A stretch of DNA of 64,000 bases from assembly GCF_900156545.1 (NCBI RefSeq), contig NZ_FTNW01000003.1, forward strand, positions 434,001 through 498,000, read 5' to 3'. The position numbers and the translations under genes were made by a program. Source of the DNA: Aquipseudomonas alcaligenes. Lineage in GTDB: Bacteria; Pseudomonadota; Gammaproteobacteria; Pseudomonadales; Pseudomonadaceae. Below are positions 58,964 through 64,000 of the stretch, piece after piece. The notes under the pieces were generated by a model. That model was not told where the DNA came from and did not search any database. It worked only from the letters and a program-made list of their open reading frames with translations. How positions within the stretch are numbered: position 1 is the first letter of the stretch; each line of letters starts with the position of its first letter.

Positions 58964-59725
58964 ATGACTGAAGCAAACAAGCAGACCAGCGCCGAGCCGA
59001 TCATTCAGCTGCAGGGCGTGAACAAGTGGTACGGCCAGTTCCACGTGCTCAAGGACATCAACCTCGATGTGCAGCAGGGCGAGCGTATCGTCCTCTGCGG
59101 CCCTTCGGGTTCGGGCAAGTCCACCACCATCCGCTGCATCAACCGCCTGGAGGAGCACCAGCAGGGGCGCATCGTCGTCGATGGCACCGAGCTGACCAGC
59201 GACCTCAAGCACATCGAGGCGATCCGCAGCGAAGTGGGCATGGTGTTCCAGCACTTCAACCTGTTCCCGCACCTCACCGTGCTGCAGAACTGCACCCTGG
59301 CGCCGATGTGGGTGCGCAAGCTGCCCAAGCGCAAGGCCGAGGAGATCGCCATGCACTTCCTCGAGCGCGTGCGCATCCCCGAGCAGGCGCACAAGTACCC
59401 GGGCCAGCTCTCCGGTGGCCAGCAGCAGCGTGTGGCAATCGCCCGTGCGCTGTGCATGAAGCCGAAGATCATGCTGTTCGATGAGCCGACCTCGGCCCTC
59501 GACCCGGAAATGGTCAAGGAGGTGCTGGACACCATGATCGGCCTGGCCGAGGACGGCATGACCATGCTCTGCGTGACCCACGAGATGGGCTTCGCCCGTA
59601 CCGTGGCGAACCGGGTGATCTTCATGGACCGCGGCGAGATCGTCGAACAGAACGAACCCAATACCTTCTTCGACAACCCGCAGAACGAGCGAACCAAGCT
59701 GTTCCTCGGTCAGATCCTCCATTGA
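58964..59725 (+). CDS. aapP: Amino acid ABC transporter ATP-binding protein
   Basis: 253 residues. Walker [15 protein letters not shown]-loop QHFNLFP, signature [15 protein letters not shown], Walker [13 protein letters not shown] and the H-loop THEMGFA are intact. It powers AapQM. A terminator follows 18 bases after the stop. Confidence 0.95.
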   Translation: MTEANKQTSAEPIIQLQGVNKWYGQFHVLKDINLDVQQGERIVLCGPSGSGKSTTIRCINRLEEHQQGRIVVDGTELTSDLKHIEAIRSEVGMVFQHFNLFPHLTVLQNCTLAPMWVRKLPKRKAEEIAMHFLERVRIPEQAHKYPGQLSGGQQQRVAIARALCMKPKIMLFDEPTSALDPEMVKEVLDTMIGLAEDGMTMLCVTHEMGFARTVANRVIFMDRGEIVEQNEPNTFFDNPQNERTKLFLGQILH

Positions 59726-59743
59726 GGTTGGGCGTGGCATGAG

Positions 59744-59767
59744 AAAGGAGCCCTCGGGCTCCTTTTT
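59744..59767 (+). terminator. Rho-independent terminator after aapP
   Basis: AAAGGAGCC (59744-59752) pairs with GGCTCCTTT (59757-59765) around CTCG, followed by T. It separates the operon from the convergent GlxA-type regulator. Confidence 0.88.
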
Positions 59768-59776
59768 CTTTGCCCG

Positions 59777-60736
59777 CTATTCGCTTAGCGGCTGGCGCAA
59801 GCGCTTGCGGAAGGCGCCCGGTGTCTCGCCGCAGAGCTGCTTGAACAGCTTGGCGAAGGTGGCGCGGTCGGCGTAGCCGACCTGGGCGGCGACCTGCTCC
59901 AGCGAACGCGCCGGGTTGCGCAGGGCGCTCTGCGCGGCGCTGATGCGCAGGCGCTGCAGGTAGTCGTTGGGGGTCAGCCCGGTGGCCGCCTTGAAGCGGC
60001 GCAGCAGGGTGCGGGTGGAGCAGTGGGCGCGCTCGGCCAGCAGCGTCAGATCGATGGCCTGGGCATGGTTGAGCTGCAGCCAGCGCAGCAGTGGGCCGAT
60101 CAGCGGGTCGTCGTGACCGGTCAGTGGCAGCAGCGGGGCGAAGCGGCGCTGGCCGCCGCGCTCGCGTTCCACCACCAGGGCGGCGGCCACGCGCTGGGCC
60201 AGCCAGTCTCCGGCGTGCCGGGCGATCAGTTGCAGGCACAGGTCCAGGCCGGCCTGGGCGCCGCCCGAGCAGAAGCGGTTGGCGTCCTCGGTGAACAGTT
60301 CATCGATCTGCAGGCGCACCCCGGGGAAGCGCTGGCGGAACTGCTCCGCCAGAGCCCAGTGGGTGGTCGCGCGGCGCCCCTCCAGCTGGCCGGCGGCGGC
60401 CAGCAGGCAGGCGCTGCTGCACAGACTGGCCAGTTGCTGCTGCAGGGGCCGCTGCGCCAGCCAGGCGAGCAGGGCGCGGTTGTGCTGCAGGGTGCGGTCG
60501 AGTGCGCTGCCGGTAGCGGGAATCAGCAGCAGGTCGGCGCTTTCCGCCAGCTGCAGGTCGCCGTCCACCTGCAAGCGCGCATAGCCGAGCTGCACCGGCT
60601 GGCCGTCGACGCTGACCCGCTGCAGCGCGAACAGCGCCTCGCCGGCCAGCTGGTTGGCCAGGCGGAAGGCGTCGTCGGCCATGCTCAGGCTGGACAGCAC
60701 GGTCTGCGGGCAGAGGTAGAGCGCGATACGGATCAT
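59777..60736 (-). CDS. GlxA-family AraC-type transcriptional regulator
   Basis: 319 residues. The N-terminal PfpI/DJ-1-like half (MIRIALYLCPQTVLSSLSMADDAFRLAN, LLLIPATGSALDR, ASLCSSACLLAAAGQLEGRRATTHWA) is followed by an AraC helix-turn-helix pair (LTLLAERAHCSTRTLLRRFKAATGLTPNDYLQRLRI and LEQVAAQVGYADRATFAKLFKQLCGETPGAFRKR). This is the arrangement of GlxA/ArgR-type and GbdR-like activators. Its target and ligand are unknown; a palindrome sits at its start, next to the divergent NTF2-like gene. Confidence 0.9.
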   Translation of the reverse strand: MIRIALYLCPQTVLSSLSMADDAFRLANQLAGEALFALQRVSVDGQPVQLGYARLQVDGDLQLAESADLLLIPATGSALDRTLQHNRALLAWLAQRPLQQQLASLCSSACLLAAAGQLEGRRATTHWALAEQFRQRFPGVRLQIDELFTEDANRFCSGGAQAGLDLCLQLIARHAGDWLAQRVAAALVVERERGGQRRFAPLLPLTGHDDPLIGPLLRWLQLNHAQAIDLTLLAERAHCSTRTLLRRFKAATGLTPNDYLQRLRISAAQSALRNPARSLEQVAAQVGYADRATFAKLFKQLCGETPGAFRKRLRQPLSE

Positions 60737-60773
60737 TGGCGATTATTGCCACAAAGTTGTCTTTATCGCCAAT
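60735..60773. promoter_or_regulatory. Inverted repeat at the divergent regulator/NTF2-like promoters
   Basis: ATTGGCGAT (60735-60743) and ATCGCCAAT (60765-60773) are perfect 9-bp inverted arms, spaced 21 bases; the first overlaps the regulator start codon. A smaller TGGC-N7-GCCA dyad (60737-60751) is nested within it. It is a reasonable operator for the regulator it touches. Confidence 0.45.
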
Positions 60774-60829
60774 CGCCGCCCATCGGCTGCGCAGCCATAC
60801 TCTGCCCATCCTCACCCGGAGCAGCATCC

Positions 60830-61300
60830 ATGGCCCATCCCAATGCCGAACTGATCGACCGTTTCTACCAGGCCTTCCAGAAGCTCGATGCCGAGGCCAT
60901 GGCGGCCTGCTACGCCGAGCAGGTGAAGTTTTCCGATCCGGCCTTCCGTGACCTGCGCGGTCGCGATGCCGGGGACATGTGGCGCATGCTCTGCGCGCGG
61001 GCCAAGGATTTCTCGCTGACCTACCAAGTGCTCGAAGCGGACGACCAGCAGGGCCGCGCGCGCTGGGTGGCGACCTACCTGTTCAGCGCCACCGGGCGCA
61101 CGGTGGAGAACCATATCGAGGCGCGCTTCCGCTTCGCGGACGGCAAGATCGTCGAGCACCACGACCACTTCGATCTGTGGCGCTGGATGCGGCAGGCGCT
61201 GGGCGCTAAGGGCCTGCTGCTGGGCTGGCTGGCGCCGGTGCAGGCGGCGGTGGGCAAGCAGGCCATGGCCGGGCTGCGCGCCTGGCAGGCCGGGCGCTGA
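60830..61300 (+). CDS. NTF2-like / SnoaL-like domain protein
   Basis: 156 residues. Begins [29 protein letters not shown], the SnoaL-like NTF2 fold, with [22 protein letters not shown] later. Such small proteins are often isomerases or binding proteins, and the exact activity is not known. It reads divergently from the GlxA-type regulator, which may control it. Confidence 0.8.
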   Translation: MAHPNAELIDRFYQAFQKLDAEAMAACYAEQVKFSDPAFRDLRGRDAGDMWRMLCARAKDFSLTYQVLEADDQQGRARWVATYLFSATGRTVENHIEARFRFADGKIVEHHDHFDLWRWMRQALGAKGLLLGWLAPVQAAVGKQAMAGLRAWQAGR

Positions 61301-61340
61301 CTGGCGTAAGCTCGGCAGCCTTTCGCTGCGCTGCCGAGCC

Positions 61341-61625
61341 ATGACCGATACCCCACCCGCCAAGCCCTGGTTCGTCTATCTGGTCCGTGCCGAGAGCGGC
61401 GCGCTGTACTGCGGCATCAGCGACGACCCGCAGCGCCGCTTCGAGCAGCACCGCAGCGGCAAGGGCGCACGCTTCTTTCATTCCAGCCCGGCGCAGGCGC
61501 TGGTCTATGTCGAGGCCTGCGCCGACAAGGGCGCCGCGCTGCGCCGCGAGATCGCCATCAAGCGCCTGAAGAAGGCGGCCAAGGAGGCCTTGATAGGCGC
61601 GCTGGATGGGCCGTCATCAGGTTGA
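61341..61625 (+). CDS. GIY-YIG nuclease-family protein (UPF0213, YhbQ-like)
   Basis: 94 residues. The start [42 protein letters not shown] contains the GIY-YIG-like core (FVYLVR...LYCGIS) and conserved Arg. A stand-alone domain of this type has no settled function; a DNA-repair or single-strand nuclease role is guessed. It is 40 bases after the NTF2-like gene. Confidence 0.82.
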   Translation: MTDTPPAKPWFVYLVRAESGALYCGISDDPQRRFEQHRSGKGARFFHSSPAQALVYVEACADKGAALRREIAIKRLKKAAKEALIGALDGPSSG

Positions 61626-61695
61626 AGGGGTAGGCCGTGGCGCCGCCTGCGGCTAAGCTGCGGCCTCACCTTTGCAACTGCCGCGGAGCCCCGCC

Positions 61696-62631
61696 ATGTC
61701 CGAATTGATCCTGCACCACTACGACGCCTCGCCCTTCGCCGAGAAGGCCCGCCTGATGCTGGGCTTCAAGCAGCTGTCGTGGCGCTCGGTGGAAATCCCG
61801 CGGATCATGCCCAAGCCGGATCTGACCGCGCTCACCGGCGGCTATCGCAAGACCCCGGTGCTGCAGGTCGGCGCCGACATCTACTGCGACACCGCGCTGA
61901 TCGCCCGCCGCCTGGAGGCCGAGAAGGCCACGCCGAGCCTGTTCCCCGAGGGCCAGGAGTTCGTTGCCGCCAGCTTCGCCCAGTGGGCCGATGCCGTGGT
62001 GTTCCAGCACGCGGTGACCCTGGTGTTCCAGCCGGAATCCATCGCTGTGCGCATGGGCAAGTTGCCGCCGGCGGCGCAGCAGGCCTTCGTCGCCGACCGC
62101 GCGGCACTGTTCGCCGGTGGCAGCGCCAGCCGCCTGCCGGCCGCGCAGGCCAAGCTGCAGTGGCCGGTGCTGATGGCACGCCTGCAACAGCAGCTGGCGC
62201 GCGAGGAGGGTGACTTCCTGTGCGGCGAGCCCTCGATCGCCGACTTCGCCATGGCCCATCCGCTGTGGTTCCTCAAGGGCACCCACGTCACCGCGCCGCT
62301 GGTTGACGACTATCCGGAAGTGGCGGCCTGGCTCGGTCGCGTGCTCGGTTTCGGGCATGGCGCGCACAGCCCGCTGAGCAGCGAGGAGGCCATTGCCATT
62401 GCCCGTGAGGCGCAACCGGCACCGTTGCCGGACGAGGACTTCAGCCAGGCGCTGGGCTTCCAGGTTGGCCAGCAGGTCAGCGTGGCGGCTACCGATTATG
62501 GTGTCGATCCGGTGCAGGGCGAGCTGCTCTGCGTCTCTGCCGAGGCCATCATCCTGCGCCGCCAGGACGAGCGCGCCGGTACCCTGCATGTGCACTTCCC
62601 GCGCCTGGGCTTCGCCCTCAGCGCGGTGTGA
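61696..62631 (+). CDS. Glutathione S-transferase-family protein
   Basis: 311 residues. The N-terminal thioredoxin-like domain (MSELILHHYDASPFAEKARLMLGFKQLSWRSVEIP, GYRKTPVLQVGADIYCDTALIARRLE) is followed by a helical GST C-domain and a longer C-terminal extension (after about residue 220). The start at 61696 is preferred over the in-frame ATG at 61672 because the family begins at MSELILHHYD. The stop overlaps the convergent DUF4344 gene by 14 bases. Confidence 0.85.
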   Translation: MSELILHHYDASPFAEKARLMLGFKQLSWRSVEIPRIMPKPDLTALTGGYRKTPVLQVGADIYCDTALIARRLEAEKATPSLFPEGQEFVAASFAQWADAVVFQHAVTLVFQPESIAVRMGKLPPAAQQAFVADRAALFAGGSASRLPAAQAKLQWPVLMARLQQQLAREEGDFLCGEPSIADFAMAHPLWFLKGTHVTAPLVDDYPEVAAWLGRVLGFGHGAHSPLSSEEAIAIAREAQPAPLPDEDFSQALGFQVGQQVSVAATDYGVDPVQGELLCVSAEAIILRRQDERAGTLHVHFPRLGFALSAV

Positions 62632-63448
62632 CGGCGCGGCGGCGCTGCAGATCGGGCAGGCTTCTGGCCAGTTCGTGGAAGTGCCCCAGCAACTCGTAGC
62701 ACAGCGTCAGCTCCCCGCTGACGCTGTTGAACCAGGCGTCCGGCGTGCCGCAGGCGCTGACGCGCAGGGTCAGGTTGCGCGGTAGCTCGAAGCTGCTGCT
62801 GGCCCTGGAGGCGACCCGCTCCAGCTCGCCCGAGGCGCGGATGGCTGCCTGCATCGCGCGACCATTGGCCAGGTTGGCCGGCGGCTCGTCATACACCACC
62901 TCGATACGCCCGCGCGCCGGGTGATCGGCCGGACGGTGGAAGCGCTCCAGCAGCCAGTTCACCGCATGGTGGACCTGGGCGTACTCCTGATCGCAATAAA
63001 GCGCGCGCTCCTCTGGCAGCCCGGTGCTGGCGACTATCCATTCCAGTCGCTGCGGATCGCTGCCATAGGCCAGGCAGGCGATGTTGAAGAAGCGCTGCTC
63101 GTCCAGCGAATGGCTGTCCCACAGCGGAATCTGCTCGGCCGAGCCGCGGGTGCGTTCGGCTTCCAGGCGCCAGTAGTCGGCCACGTCCAGCAGCCTGGCG
63201 TAGAAGTCGGCATCGGCCTGCTGGTCATACAGCAGGAACAGGCCCATGAAGCCGAGCTGGTCGGCGGCATCTTCCTCGCGGCCGAGTACCGGCAGCTGCA
63301 GCTCGCTGATCAGCAGGTGTCCCATTTCGTGCAGCAGGGTGAACTCGGCGTTGGCGGTGATGAAGCGCAGTTCGTCGGGCGAGGGCTCGGGGGTCGCGGC
63401 CCAGGCCGGCGCGACCAGCAGCAGGAGCAGCGCCAGGCAGCGCCTCAT
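62618..63448 (-). CDS. DUF4344-family putative metallopeptidase
   Basis: 276 residues. A signal peptide (MRRCLALLLLLVAPAWAAT) is followed by LLHEMGHLLISELQLPVLGREEDAADQLGFM, with the HEMGH zinc motif and a downstream EDAAD that could give a third ligand. The C-terminal part (ASSSFELPRNLTLRVSACGTPDAWFNSVSGELTLCYELLGHF) has two Cys that may pair. Substrate is unknown. Its ATG overlaps the stop of the upstream PPK2 gene (63445-63448), so the two are translationally coupled. Its last 14 bases overlap the convergent GST gene. Confidence 0.8.
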   Translation of the reverse strand: MRRCLALLLLLVAPAWAATPEPSPDELRFITANAEFTLLHEMGHLLISELQLPVLGREEDAADQLGFMGLFLLYDQQADADFYARLLDVADYWRLEAERTRGSAEQIPLWDSHSLDEQRFFNIACLAYGSDPQRLEWIVASTGLPEERALYCDQEYAQVHHAVNWLLERFHRPADHPARGRIEVVYDEPPANLANGRAMQAAIRASGELERVASRASSSFELPRNLTLRVSACGTPDAWFNSVSGELTLCYELLGHFHELARSLPDLQRRRAVTPR

Positions 63449-64000
63449 GGCTGCTCCAGATCGGCGGCGCAGAAGGGCGCCGGGGTGTCCGGCCAGTCCA
63501 GGTCGAGGCGTTCCAGTTCACGGGCCAGCAGGCTGGCCACCAGCCAGTCGCGCAGCCAGCGCTGATCGGACGGGATCACGTACCAGGGCGCATCCTGCGT
63601 ATGGCTGGCCGCCAGCAGGGCACTCCAGCGCGCCTGGCGCAGGTCGTGTTCGCGGTAGGCCTGCAGGTCGCTGGCGTGCAGCTTCCAGCGCTTCTCCGGG
63701 CGCTGCAGGCGGCTCAGCAGGCGCTCCTTCTGCTTCGCGCGGGAGATGTGCAGGTAGCACTTGAGCGCGTGCAGGTGGCGCGGCGGCCACTGCGCCTCGA
63801 AGGCCTGCACCTCGGCCAGGCGCCGGGGGAAGTCCGCGTCGGCGCACAGCCCGTCCAGTGGGTCGCTGATCAGCGCTTCGTAGTGGCTGCGGTTGAACAC
63901 GCCGAGCAGGCCGGGTGCCGGCAGGCGCCGGCGGTAGCGTTGCAGGAAGTGCTCGCCGCGCTCCTCGGCGTTGGGCATCTGGAAGCTGTGGATGCTCAGG
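63445..64000 (-). CDS. Polyphosphate kinase 2 family protein, C-terminal part (5' end outside window)
   Basis: About 185 residues are visible, as the frame is open to the right edge. LSIHSFQMPNAEERGEHFLQRYRRRLP, HLHALKCYLHISRAKQKERLLSRLQRPEKRWKLHASDLQAYREHD and APWYVIPSDQRWLRDWLVASLLARELERLDLDWP are PPK2-family signatures; the N-terminal Walker-like motifs are outside the window. PPK2 enzymes phosphorylate nucleotides using polyphosphate. It is the first of a coupled pair with the DUF4344 gene. Confidence 0.88.
   Translation of the reverse strand, partial: LSIHSFQMPNAEERGEHFLQRYRRRLPAPGLLGVFNRSHYEALISDPLDGLCADADFPRRLAEVQAFEAQWPPRHLHALKCYLHISRAKQKERLLSRLQRPEKRWKLHASDLQAYREHDLRQARWSALLAASHTQDAPWYVIPSDQRWLRDWLVASLLARELERLDLDWPDTPAPFCAADLEQP

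Overview
The window is a gene-dense, GC-rich stretch of a Pseudomonas chromosome. The evidence is the protein families and their order: hisS-yfgM-bamB-der, leuA, xseA, guaBA, tadA, mltF, purL, then purT, ffh, rpsP-rimM-trmD-rplS, xerD-dsbC-hom-thrC, and later rhlB and estB-aapJQMP. From memory this resembles the P. aeruginosa PAO1 order with blocks lost, inserted or joined. I cannot assign a species from the sequence alone. Almost all of it is vertically inherited core genome. I see no tRNA or rRNA gene, prophage, transposase, CRISPR array or secretion system.

Layout. 1-4340: end of hisS, the YfgM-like protein, the outer-membrane assembly lipoprotein BamB and the ribosome GTPase Der. 4400-8300: a methionine-type aminotransferase and omega-amidase pair separated by a palindromic repeat, a periplasmic solute-binding protein and a zinc alcohol dehydrogenase. 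8390-12600 (minus strand): leuA with a probable leader peptide, an M23 peptidase and xseA. 12684-18540: a small zinc-ribbon protein, guaB and guaA (separated by a long imperfect palindrome), a Tat-exported multicopper oxidase and tadA. 18600-25450: a small secreted protein, mltF, purL, a CDGSH-type iron-sulfur protein and a NIF3-like protein. 25460-31630: an accessory block with an esterase, ohr/ohrR, an L,D-transpeptidase, DUF6929 and DUF2789 proteins, two Nudix hydrolases, a gamma carbonic anhydrase and a DUF1289 protein. 31658-46260: purT, an SGNH hydrolase, a CorC/CNNM transporter, a CcsA-like membrane protein, ffh, the S16/L19 ribosomal operon, a thioesterase, a cation/proton antiporter, xerD, dsbC, hom and thrC. 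46356-55141: a PfpI protein, a ribbon-helix-helix protein, an HD-GYP response regulator with its histidine kinase, rhlB, an M19 dipeptidase, a cyclic-nucleotide-binding-like/GGDEF protein and estB. 55142-59770: the amino-acid ABC transporter aapJQMP behind a candidate sigma-54 promoter and NtrC-like site. 59777-64000: a GlxA-type regulator, an NTF2-like protein, a GIY-YIG protein, a GST, a DUF4344 metallopeptidase and the end of a PPK2 kinase.

Genes that plausibly work together: guaB/guaA (GMP synthesis), with purL and purT in the same pathway network; xerD-dsbC-hom-thrC (hom and thrC make threonine); the S16-RimM-TrmD-L19 translation operon; OhrR/Ohr peroxide defence; the HD-GYP regulator and its kinase (cyclic-di-GMP turnover); and AapJQMP (amino acid uptake, probably under nitrogen control). 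I did not find a clearly new multi-gene system. The most interesting signals are non-coding: the leuA leader peptide, the guaB-guaA palindrome, the NtrC/sigma-54 architecture ahead of aapJ, and several operator-like dyads. All function calls come from reading motifs; no database search was run.
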